Source: Rhodococcus rhodochrous (GTDB taxonomy: Bacteria; Actinomycetota; Actinomycetes; Mycobacteriales; Mycobacteriaceae). From it: a stretch of DNA of 64,000 nt. A program made the translations under genes and the position numbers. Positions 43,733-51,294 of the stretch are shown piece after piece. Location: the NCBI RefSeq assembly GCF_014854695.1, contig NZ_CP027557.1, forward strand, positions 620,001 through 684,000, given 5' to 3'. The first letter of the stretch is position 1. Each line of letters starts with the position of its first letter. The notes beneath the pieces were generated by a model that saw only the letters and a list, made by a program, of their open reading frames with translations, had not been told where the DNA came from and did no database searches.

Positions 43733-44911
43733 ATGGGACAGGTGCTCGACTCCGTTTCGGAGTTCGCAGACGAGATCCGCGCGGACGGTGCCGAAGGCGA
43801 CACACTCATGCGTCTGACCGACCGCAGCGCCAAGCGGCTTCGTGATGCCGGCGTCATCCGGCTCCTGCAACCGAAGGAATTCGGGGGTCTCGAGGCGCAC
43901 CCGCGCGAGTTCGCCGAGACCGCCATGGCCATCGGCGCGATGGACGGCGCGACGGGCTGGGTCAGCGGCATCGTCGGTGTCCACCCCTGGGAGATGGCCT
44001 TCTTCGACCCGAAGGCGCAGGAGGAGGTGTGGGGCGAGAACCCGGACACCTGGATCGCCTCCCCGTACGCGCCGATGGGTGTCGCAACTCCCGTCGACGG
44101 TGGATACATCCTCAACGGCCGCTGGTCGTTCTCCTCGGGCACGGACCACTGTGACTGGGTCATGATCGGCGCTGCCGTCGGCGACAAGGACGGCAACCGG
44201 CTGAGCCCCCCGCAGAGCCTGCACGTGCTGCTGCCGCGCTCCGACTACCGCATCGACCACGAGAGCTGGAACGTGGTCGGCCTGCGCGGCACCGGCTCGA
44301 AGGATCTGATCGTGGAGAACGCCTTCCTGCCCGAATACCGCACCCTGCGCGCCGAGCGTGTCATGGGCGGGGTGGCGTGGCAGGACGCCGGACGTGACGA
44401 GACGCTCTACAAATTCCCCTTCTCGTGCATCTTCCCGCTGGGTATCACCTCGTCGCTCATCGGCATTGCCGAAGGCGCCCTGAACTGCTACATCGAGTCG
44501 CAGCGTGAGCGGGTCACGGTCTCCGGCACCGCGATCAAGCAGGATCCGTACGTGCTCTCGGCCCTCGGCGGGGCCGCTGCGGAGATCGCCGCCTCGCGCG
44601 CCGCGATCCTCGAAACCGTCGATCGGTTCTGGGACATGACGGAGAAGGGCATCGAGGTCACCTTCGAGCAGCGCGCGATCGGTCGGCGCACGCAGACCGC
44701 CGCCGCCTGGCGGGCCGTGGCCGCGGTCGACGAGATCTTCGCCCGTGCCGGCGGCGGCGCACTGCAGTTGACCAACCCGCTGCAGCGCTTCTGGCGCGAC
44801 GCCCATGCGGGTCTGAGCCACGCCATCCACGTGCCCGGATCGATCTTCCATGCTTCCACGCTCTGCCAACTCGGCGAGGAGCCGCAAGGCATGATGCGGT
44901 CGATGATCTGA
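43733..44911 (+). CDS. HsaA-type flavin-dependent monooxygenase, copy 1
   Basis: A 392-aa member of the acyl-CoA dehydrogenase-fold group D flavin monooxygenases. HsaA-like features are VIRLLQPKEFGGLEAHPREF, ATGWVSGIVGVHPWEMAFFD, GRWSFSSGTDHCDWV, NVVGLRGTGSKDLIVENAF and QRFWRDAHAGLSHA near the C-terminus. HsaA hydroxylates 3-HSA to the catechol DHSA using reduced flavin from HsaB. This copy lacks the usual HsaA ending (FGLP...), finishing instead in EEPQGMMRSMI, so its substrate may differ. It is followed 34 bp later by the hsaC-like gene. The start is ATG 43733 after GGGAGAG. Confidence 0.82.
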   Translation: MGQVLDSVSEFADEIRADGAEGDTLMRLTDRSAKRLRDAGVIRLLQPKEFGGLEAHPREFAETAMAIGAMDGATGWVSGIVGVHPWEMAFFDPKAQEEVWGENPDTWIASPYAPMGVATPVDGGYILNGRWSFSSGTDHCDWVMIGAAVGDKDGNRLSPPQSLHVLLPRSDYRIDHESWNVVGLRGTGSKDLIVENAFLPEYRTLRAERVMGGVAWQDAGRDETLYKFPFSCIFPLGITSSLIGIAEGALNCYIESQRERVTVSGTAIKQDPYVLSALGGAAAEIAASRAAILETVDRFWDMTEKGIEVTFEQRAIGRRTQTAAAWRAVAAVDEIFARAGGGALQLTNPLQRFWRDAHAGLSHAIHVPGSIFHASTLCQLGEEPQGMMRSMI

Positions 44912-44945
44912 CACCACAACCCTTACGGCGAAGGAACTTTCGGAT

Positions 44946-45869
44946 ATGACGGACATCCGGGGCCTGGGTTATCTCAGGATCCAGACCACAGACATCGCGC
45001 GGTGGCGCGAACTCGTCGTCGACGGACTCGGTATGGCGATCGGTACCGGCCCCGAACCCTACGGCCTGTACCTGCGTGTCGACGAACGCCGGGCACGTCT
45101 GATCGTGCTTCCGGGCGAGATCGACAAGGCGCTCGCCGTCGGATGGGAGGTGCGGGACGAGTTCGCCCTGAGCCGTGTGCGCGAAGCGGTCGAGAAGGCC
45201 GGTATCGCGGTGGAGGTGCTCTCCGAGGAGGAATCGACCTACCGCGACGCCGAGCAGGTCATCGCCTTCGACGATCCGGGCGGCACCCGCACCGAGGTGT
45301 TCTTCGGTCCGGTGCTCGACCACAGTCCGGTCGTGACGCCGTTCGCCGGTGTCTTCCACACCGGCGAGGAAGGTCTCGGCCATGTCGTCCTGCCCACCGC
45401 GGCGTTCGCCGAGTCGTACGAGTTCTACACCGAGGTACTCGGTTTCCTCCCGCGCGGCGCGACACGACTCGGTGGTCTGTCGGCACCGCCGCCGGTGCGG
45501 CGGGTGCGCTTCCTGGGTGTCAACCGTCGCCACCACAGCCTCGCGCTGTGCCCGGCCCCGCCCGGAACCGAGCCCGGTCTCGTCCATCTGATGCTCGAAG
45601 TCGACACGCTCGACGCGGTCGGCCAGGCCCTGGACAGGGTGAACAAGCTCGGGTTCTCGATCTCGTCGACGCTGGGCCGCCACACCAACGACAAGATGGT
45701 CTCCTTCTACGTGCGTGCCCCGGGCGGATGGGACATCGAGTTCGGGACCGAAGGGATGCTCGTCGACGAAACCTTCTACACCGCAGAAGAGATCACGGCG
45801 GACAGTTACTGGGGACACGACTGGTCCGGTTCCGAACCTCTCGCGGCGTTCTCGCCTCCCGCGGGCTGA
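44946..45869 (+). CDS. hsaC: Extradiol catechol dioxygenase, HsaC-like
   Basis: A 307-aa type I extradiol dioxygenase with two vicinal-oxygen-chelate halves. All expected active-site residues are present: His146 (GLGHVV), His214 (VHLMLEV) and Glu265 (DIEFG) as Fe(II) ligands, plus His197 (RRHHS), His246 (GRHTND) and Tyr255 (SFY). It cleaves the steroid A-ring catechol (DHSA) in the meta position. It lies between two hsaA paralogues and downstream of hsaD, but is clearly diverged from the cholesterol-pathway HsaC, which suits a substituted (for example hydroxylated) seco-steroid; that is inference. Confidence 0.88.
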   Translation: MTDIRGLGYLRIQTTDIARWRELVVDGLGMAIGTGPEPYGLYLRVDERRARLIVLPGEIDKALAVGWEVRDEFALSRVREAVEKAGIAVEVLSEEESTYRDAEQVIAFDDPGGTRTEVFFGPVLDHSPVVTPFAGVFHTGEEGLGHVVLPTAAFAESYEFYTEVLGFLPRGATRLGGLSAPPPVRRVRFLGVNRRHHSLALCPAPPGTEPGLVHLMLEVDTLDAVGQALDRVNKLGFSISSTLGRHTNDKMVSFYVRAPGGWDIEFGTEGMLVDETFYTAEEITADSYWGHDWSGSEPLAAFSPPAG

Positions 45870-45881
45870 CCGCGACACTTC

Positions 45882-47051
45882 ATGGTCGCCGACGACGTTC
45901 CGGGCGCGGTGCGGGACCTGATTCCCGCCATCGCCGACCGCGCGGCGGACACCGACCGGCTCGGCCGCATCTCCGACGAGACGGTGCGTGATCTGGTCTC
46001 CGCCGGCGTGTTCCGCATGCTGCAGCCGCGCCGATACGGCGGGTCGGAGACCGAGCCGACGCGTTTCTACGAGGTCGTACGCACCGTTTCGAAAGCCTGT
46101 GGTTCGACGGGCTGGGTCACATCCATCGTCGGCGTCCACCCCTGGCATCTCGCACTGTTCGACGATCGAGCGCAGCAGGACGTCTGGGGTGAGGACGATT
46201 CGACACTCGTCTCGTCGGCGTATGCCCCGGTCGGCCGTCTCGTCCCGGTCGACGGGGGCTACCGGCTGTCCGGGACATGGATGTTCTCGTCCGGCTGCCG
46301 ATTCGCGTCGTGGGCACTCCTCGGCGCGGTGGTCGTCGGCTCGGAGGGCAGGCCGGTCGATTTCGTCACGGTGCTCGTACCGCGGAGCGACTACACGATC
46401 CGCGACGTGTGGAACGTCGTCGGAATGCGGGGGACGAGCAGCGACGAGATCGTCGTCGACGAGGTGTTCGTTCCCGCCCACCGTGTCAAGCGCAACTACG
46501 AGACCTCGCAGCTGCGCGGTCCCGGGCAGAAGGTCAATACCGGACCGCTGTACCGGATTCCGTTCGCTGCGTTGTTCACCACCGCCGTCGCCGTACCCAT
46601 CGTGGGGGTGGTCGCCGGCTGCTACGACGAGTACCTGTCGTCGATGCGCGAACGAGTGCGGCTGAGCCTGGGCGGAGGCCGGTTCGTGGACGACCCGTTC
46701 GCTCAGGTCGCCGTGGGACGCGCAGCATCGGACATCGACGCCGCGACACTGCAACTCGACCGCAACATCCGCGAACTGTGGGACCTGGCGCGGGCGGGCA
46801 GGGAGATTCCGTTGGACCTGCGTCTGCGCACCCGGCGCGACCAGGTACGCGCCACCGAGCGGGCGGTGGAGGCGATCGACCTGTTGTTCAAGACGGCCGG
46901 AGGCACGTCGCTGTTCCTCGGGGGAATCATCGAACGGGCCTGGCGCGACGCGCATGCCGGGAGCGTCCACGTCGCCAACGAACCCGAGCGTGCCTATGCG
47001 TTGTACGGCCGGAACGCCTTCGGCCTGCCGGTCGAGGACAACCTGATCTGA
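45882..47051 (+). CDS. hsaA: HsaA-type flavin-dependent monooxygenase, copy 2
   Basis: A 389-aa HsaA-like 3-HSA hydroxylase component, nearer to canonical HsaA than copy 1. Diagnostic pieces are GSTGWVTSIVGVHPWHLALFDDRAQQDVWGED, WMFSSGCRFASW, DVWNVVGMRGTSSDEIVVDEVFVP, RARRDQVRATERAVE-like helix, AWRDAHAGSVHVANEPERAYALYG and the C-terminal FGLPVEDNLI. The ATG lies 12 bp after the hsaC stop. Hydroxylation requires FMNH2 from HsaB, encoded nearby on the opposite strand. Two HsaA proteins around one HsaC suggests either heteromeric assembly or sequential hydroxylation of differently substituted phenols. Confidence 0.85.
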   Translation: MVADDVPGAVRDLIPAIADRAADTDRLGRISDETVRDLVSAGVFRMLQPRRYGGSETEPTRFYEVVRTVSKACGSTGWVTSIVGVHPWHLALFDDRAQQDVWGEDDSTLVSSAYAPVGRLVPVDGGYRLSGTWMFSSGCRFASWALLGAVVVGSEGRPVDFVTVLVPRSDYTIRDVWNVVGMRGTSSDEIVVDEVFVPAHRVKRNYETSQLRGPGQKVNTGPLYRIPFAALFTTAVAVPIVGVVAGCYDEYLSSMRERVRLSLGGGRFVDDPFAQVAVGRAASDIDAATLQLDRNIRELWDLARAGREIPLDLRLRTRRDQVRATERAVEAIDLLFKTAGGTSLFLGGIIERAWRDAHAGSVHVANEPERAYALYGRNAFGLPVEDNLI

Positions 47052-47209
47052 GCATCGGCGATGCCTTTTCGTAGGTGCTCGCTCCGAATTTCTCGAACAG
47101 CGGGAACTTCCCGACGTCGATCCGGAATGCCGTTTACGGTCCGGAGGGATCACCCGACCCCCGTGCGGAACAGTCTGCCGCGCATCGCTATCGGAAGGAA
47201 CTTCCTCCC

Positions 47210-48676
47210 ATGAGCACTTCCCCGGTCCGTCCCGTCCCCGTCCGCGACATCGGAAGCTGGGACCTCGAAGCCGATGTCGTGGTCGCCGGTTTCGGTATCG
47301 CCGGTGTCTCCGCCGCGATCGGTGCGGCCGAGAGCGGAGCGGACGTGCTGGTGCTCGAACGCACCGGCGGTGGCGGGGGAGCAGCCGCCCTGTCGGGCGG
47401 GATCGTCTATCTCGGCGGCGGCACCCGGTTGCAGAAGGCCTGCGGGTTCGACGACACCCCGGAGAACATGAAGACCTTCCTCGCCGCGGCTCTCGGACCG
47501 GGTGTCGACGAGGACAAGCTCGACGTCTACTGCCAGGGCAGCGTCGACCACTTCGACTGGCTCGAAGCGTGCGGGGTGCCCTACAAGGAGAGCTTCTGGT
47601 CGCAGCCCGGCTGGGAGTGCCCTGTCGACGATTCGCTGATGTACAGCGGTGGAGAGAACGCTGCGCCGTTCCACACGCTCGTCGAACCCGCTCCGCGCGG
47701 ACATCTCGCCCAGGTGACCATGCCGCGCAACGGAGAGCAGGCCGCCGGCTACGTGCTCATGACCACCCTCATCGCCAAGGCGGCCGAGGTCGGCGTCCGC
47801 GTCGAATCCGACGTCCGGGTGCAGCGACTCGTCGTCGACGAAACCGGGCGGGTCGTGGGCATCGTCGCCACGCGGTTCGGTGGGACCATCGCGGTCCGGG
47901 CGCGCGGCGGCGTCGTGCTCGCCACCGGATCGTTCGCCTACAACGACGAGATGATGCAGGCGTACGCGCCGCGGCTCTACCAGCGTCCTGCGGCGACCGT
48001 CGAGGAACACGACGGTCGCGGCATCCTGATGGCCCAGGCTCTCGGCGCACGACTGGCACACATGGACGCGTGCGAGGTCGCCTTCTTCTGCGATCCCCAG
48101 CTGATCGCACGCGGCATCCTCGTCAACGGTCGCGGTCAGCGTTACGTCGCCGAGGACACCTATCCCGGCCGCGTCGGTCAGCTCACCATGTACCAGAACG
48201 ACAACCAGGCGTTCCTCGTCCTCGACGAACAGGCCTACGAGGAGGGCATGGCGGCGCCGAGTTCGAGTCCGCAGCTGCGTCACCGGCCCACCTGGGTGTG
48301 TGAGACGGTCGCCGAACTCGAATCCGAGATGGGACTGCCCGCGGGTGCACTGACCGCGACGGTGGAGTTGTACAACAAGCACGCCGAGCAGAGGACGGAT
48401 CCGGTCCTCGGGAAGAAGCCCGAGTGGGTGCGGCCGATCGGTTCCCCGATCGCGGCGATCGACCTGCGGAACATGACCGGCGGTTTCACCCTGGGCGGCC
48501 TGCAGACCTCGGTCGACTCGGAGGTCCTGCACGTGGACGGCGATCCGATCCCCGGCCTGTATGCGGCGGGTCGCTGCACGTCCGGTCTGTCGGCCTGGGG
48601 TTACTGCAGCGGTATCTCGCTCGGCGACGGCAGCTTCTTCGGGCGGCGGGCCGGCATCCGCGCAGCCGCCTCGTAG
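47210..48676 (+). CDS. kst4D: FAD-dependent 3-ketosteroid Δ4-dehydrogenase (Kst4D-like)
   Basis: A 488-aa flavoprotein. The N-terminal Rossmann motif is VVVAGFGIAGVSAAIGAAESGADVLVLER, and the C-terminal segment is GLYAAGRCTSGLSAWGYCSGISLGDG. Residues Tyr318, Tyr465 and Ser467 line up, with an offset of one, with the catalytic Tyr319, Tyr466 and Ser468 reported for R. jostii Kst4D (489 aa), which introduces a Δ4 double bond into 3-keto-5α-steroids. In a bile-acid type pathway an equivalent enzyme would act on 3-keto steroids of the 5β series. It starts at ATG 47210 after GGAAGGAA, about 158 bp after hsaA copy 2. Δ1-dehydrogenation is the alternative activity. Confidence 0.82.
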   Translation: MSTSPVRPVPVRDIGSWDLEADVVVAGFGIAGVSAAIGAAESGADVLVLERTGGGGGAAALSGGIVYLGGGTRLQKACGFDDTPENMKTFLAAALGPGVDEDKLDVYCQGSVDHFDWLEACGVPYKESFWSQPGWECPVDDSLMYSGGENAAPFHTLVEPAPRGHLAQVTMPRNGEQAAGYVLMTTLIAKAAEVGVRVESDVRVQRLVVDETGRVVGIVATRFGGTIAVRARGGVVLATGSFAYNDEMMQAYAPRLYQRPAATVEEHDGRGILMAQALGARLAHMDACEVAFFCDPQLIARGILVNGRGQRYVAEDTYPGRVGQLTMYQNDNQAFLVLDEQAYEEGMAAPSSSPQLRHRPTWVCETVAELESEMGLPAGALTATVELYNKHAEQRTDPVLGKKPEWVRPIGSPIAAIDLRNMTGGFTLGGLQTSVDSEVLHVDGDPIPGLYAAGRCTSGLSAWGYCSGISLGDGSFFGRRAGIRAAAS

Positions 48677-48726
48677 ACGACGGGATGTGCGTGCGGTGCT
48701 CGTCCATCGCACGCACACCTTCCCCG

Positions 48727-49247
48727 TCAGCGGCCGAGGTCGAACCCGCCGCGGTAGAACACCATCGGGCTCTCGTCGCCGAGGCATTCGAGTTCGGCGA
48801 CGCGGCCGATGACGACATCGTGATCACCTGCTACGTGCACGTCCTCGATCGAGGCGTGCACCCGCATGAGCACACCCGGTAGGGACGGGGTGCCCCAGCG
48901 GGAGAGCTCCCAGTCGAGGCCGTCGAACTTGAGACCGCGGCTCGAACCGAACCGGGAGCACAGATCGGTCTGGTTCGCACCGAGCACGTTGACGGTGAAC
49001 CGGCCGGTGCGGCGAAGTCGCGGCCAAGCTCGTCCGCGGTGATCGGCGCAGAACAGCACGAGGGGCGGCTCGAGCGAGACCGACGCGAACGACTGGCACG
49101 CGAAGCCGGTGGGGCCGTCCTCGTCGAGGCCGGTCACGACGGTGACGCCGCTCGCGAAGCGCCCCATGGCGCGGCGCATCTCGTCCGGGCCGGGCCGGGC
49201 ACGTCGACGTCGAACTCGGCTTCGTAGGTCGGTATCCGGGTCTGCAT
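48727..49247 (-). CDS. hsaB: HsaB-type flavin reductase, with apparent N-terminal frameshift
   Basis: A short-chain flavin reductase that supplies FMNH2 to HsaA. The body (MRRAMGRFASGVTVVTG, FACQSFASVSLEPPLVLFCAD, GRFTVNVLGANQTDLCSRFG, then DHDVVIGRVAEL and PMVFYRGG) is typical HsaB/NADH:FMN oxidoreductase and is open from 49179 to the stop at 48727 (150 aa). However, an ATG at 49247 with GGAG eight bases before it begins a codon-biased, HsaB-like N-terminus (MQTRIPTYEAEFDVD) in another frame. The frames join only if one base is missing in the CCCGG repeat near 49190-49205. This could be a sequencing error or a real frameshift with restart at 49179. Confidence 0.72.
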
Positions 49248-49485
49248 GTGACTCACTCCGATTCGCTCTGGTCGCTGCCTCCGGCGACGTCCTTCGAATC
49301 GAGCGTATGGGTGACGCGTGACACCTCGGAACGGCTTCTCGCTGAGTGGACTTCCTGCCGGAACGACCCGGGTCGGCGAGGCCCCGAGCTCCCACCGTTC
49401 GGGACCGCAGAAAAACCGCGATGCGACAATCTGCCCGACGGCGCGGGACAGAAACGACGGGCCGTCATCGTGGAAAGGGGAACCG
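49248..49485. promoter_or_regulatory. Divergent promoter region between hsaB and the kstR-like gene
   Basis: This 238-bp region lies between two divergent starts. No KstR consensus was found in it. The segment 49336-49355 resembles 43615-43634 (upstream of hsaA copy 1) at 16 of 20 positions, and more loosely 47090-47111 (upstream of the Kst4D-like gene), so it may hold an operator of the module. Confidence 0.4.
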
Positions 49486-50091
49486 GTGCCCAGAATCGGT
49501 AAGGCGCGGGACGGAGCCGAGCCGACCTCGGCCGAGCAGCGGCGACGGCAGGTGCGGATCCTCGAGGCCGCAGCACGGCTGGGATCCGAACACGAACTGG
49601 CCCGCGTGCAGATGACCGAGGTCGCGAAGAGTGCCGGGGTGGCGATCGGGACCCTCTACCGGTACTTCCCGTCGAAGACGCACCTGTTCGTGGCGGTGCT
49701 GCTCCACCGGCTCGAACTCGGCGCGGATCGGTTGCCGGCGCGGAAACCGGGTATGAGTGCCCGGGATGCGATCACCGAGGTGCTGATCGAGATGACCAGG
49801 CGGTTCGTCGACCGGCCTCTCCTGGCCTCCGCGATGTTGCTGTCCAACAGCACCGCCCCCGCGGCGGTGGTGCCGGATTCCGAAGAGGTGAGGCGGACGT
49901 TCCACCGCATCCTGTTCGACAAGGCGGGCCTCGACGACCCGACCGAACAGGATCGGAACGCCGTGCGGCTGCTGTCGATGATGTGGTCCGGTCTGCTGGT
50001 CGCGTATCTCAACGGTGCAGCGACGCTCGAGGAGACCGAGGCGGACGTGCGGAGCAGCTGCGAGCTGTTGCTCGTCCATCTGACGGAATAG
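49486..50091 (+). CDS. TetR-family regulator related to KstR
   Basis: A 201-aa TetR protein starting at a GTG after GGAAAGGGG. The DNA-binding domain (QRRRQVRILEAAARLGS, VQMTEVAKSAGVAIGTLYRYFPSKTHLF) strongly resembles KstR, the repressor of cholesterol uptake and ring genes, but the ligand domain is diverged and the gene is embedded in the module, divergent from hsaB. Rhodococci carry KstR paralogues (KstR3-type) beside secondary steroid clusters. A repressor specific for this module is likely; its operator is not identified, though a candidate shared sequence lies at 49336-49355 upstream. Confidence 0.85.
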   Translation: MPRIGKARDGAEPTSAEQRRRQVRILEAAARLGSEHELARVQMTEVAKSAGVAIGTLYRYFPSKTHLFVAVLLHRLELGADRLPARKPGMSARDAITEVLIEMTRRFVDRPLLASAMLLSNSTAPAAVVPDSEEVRRTFHRILFDKAGLDDPTEQDRNAVRLLSMMWSGLLVAYLNGAATLEETEADVRSSCELLLVHLTE

Positions 50092-50105
50092 CGACAGGTC
50101 CGGAT

Positions 50106-50149
50106 ACGACGCGAGTCCCTCTCCCGTGTGGAAAAGGGACTCGCGTCGT
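50106..50149. terminator. Hairpin between convergent kstR-like and chsE1 genes
   Basis: Perfect 15-bp arms (ACGACGCGAGTCCCT and its complement) flank a 14-nt loop, 15 bp after the regulator stop and 14 bp before the end of the convergent chsE1. A probable bidirectional terminator. Confidence 0.72.
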
Positions 50150-50162
50150 GAGTGCGGGCCGG

Positions 50163-51293
50163 CTATCCGGCGGCGCCGATCGAGGGTGCGGTGTCGAGGA
50201 CGTCCCCGAGCGCAGCGGCGGTCGCGTCCGCCCCGCCGAAGGTGAACGCCAACTGCCGTCCCCACAGGAAGTAGCGGTGGATCGGGTAGTCGATGTCGGC
50301 GCCGATACCACCGTGCAGGTGCTGGCCGGTCAGACCGACCCGCACACCGCCGCGGGATGCCCACCACTTGGCGACCAGGGCCGCGGACTCGGCTTCGTCC
50401 TCGCGTCCGACGTCGATCAACCATGCCGCCTTGCGCACCGTGAGCCGGATCGCTTCGGTGTCGAGGTAGGCGTCGGCCGCGCGCACCGCGACAGCCTGAT
50501 TCGTGGACAACGGGCGGCCGAACTGCACGCGTTCGGAGGTGTACTTGGCCGTCGCCCGCAGCGTCTCCTCGCACACCCCGAGCTGAACGGCAGCAAGAGC
50601 GATGCGGATACGACGACGGGTCCAGGCCGCGATCTCCTCACCGTCACCGGGCAGGACGTCCTCGGCTCCGATGTGCACGTCCGTGAAGCGCACCGCCGCT
50701 TCGGCGCCACGTCCGGTCACGGCGACCGGGACAGCCTCGACGCCGGTCGCGTCCACCGGCGCCACCACCACGGCGACCGAGTCGTCGTCACAGCGGACCG
50801 GGACGACGACGCCGGCGATGATGGGAGCCCACGGAACGGACGGAATCTCACCGCTGATGACGAGGTCGTCGCCCTTGCGGATCGCGGTCACGGTGGGGCT
50901 CGCGCCCGGAGTGTCGTCGAACGCGCCGGTCAGGACGACCGACCCGTCGATGAGCTTCGGAACGTAACGCTCGACCTGGGTTTCCGTGCCGAACTGTGCG
51001 AGCGGAAGAGCCGCACCGGCCACAGTGGACCACACGGGAACGGGGGCGACGCGACGGCCCTGCTGCTGCAGGATCGTCGTGAGCCCGAGCATGCCCATGC
51101 CGGCGCCGCCGACGGACTCGGGTAGAGCGAGTCCGAGGAGCCCGGCGTCGGCGAGTGCCTGCCACAGGGTGGCGTCGAAGCCGCCTTCCTTGCGCTCCAC
51201 CTCGACCACACGCTCGACCTTGGCCAGCGAACCGAAGACCTGCGACGCGAGGTCCTCGACCGCGATCAGGTCGTCATCGAGTTCGAATTCCAT
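50163..51293 (-). CDS. chsE1: Acyl-CoA dehydrogenase subunit, ChsE1/FadE28-like
   Basis: A 376-aa acyl-CoA dehydrogenase subunit of the heterotetrameric steroid type. The helix YTSERVQFGRPLSTNQAVAVRAAD and the C-terminal GQHLHGGIGADIDYPIHRYFLW resemble FadE28 (Rv3544c). In M. tuberculosis FadE28-FadE29 dehydrogenates 3-oxo-4-pregnene-20-carboxyl-CoA, the three-carbon side-chain step. Only one nucleotide separates it from the ChsE2-like gene, and its GAGGAG ribosome site lies inside that gene. It is the last gene of the six-gene minus-strand side-chain operon starting at 55113. Confidence 0.86.
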   Translation of the reverse strand: MEFELDDDLIAVEDLASQVFGSLAKVERVVEVERKEGGFDATLWQALADAGLLGLALPESVGGAGMGMLGLTTILQQQGRRVAPVPVWSTVAGAALPLAQFGTETQVERYVPKLIDGSVVLTGAFDDTPGASPTVTAIRKGDDLVISGEIPSVPWAPIIAGVVVPVRCDDDSVAVVVAPVDATGVEAVPVAVTGRGAEAAVRFTDVHIGAEDVLPGDGEEIAAWTRRRIRIALAAVQLGVCEETLRATAKYTSERVQFGRPLSTNQAVAVRAADAYLDTEAIRLTVRKAAWLIDVGREDEAESAALVAKWWASRGGVRVGLTGQHLHGGIGADIDYPIHRYFLWGRQLAFTFGGADATAAALGDVLDTAPSIGAAG

Positions 51294-51294
51294 G

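Noticed and set aside
44658-47153. 831-codon open frame on the minus strand across hsaA/hsaC/hsaA
   Set aside because: It is antisense to three well-supported genes, has no domain-like sequence and is rich in Arg, Gly, Asp and His, the usual signature of a shadow frame in high-GC DNA.
49179-49395. Longer 222-codon reading of hsaB from 49395
   Set aside because: The extra N-terminal 70 codons run through the divergent promoter and are arginine/serine-rich with no HsaB similarity; the ATG at 49247 in another frame fits better.
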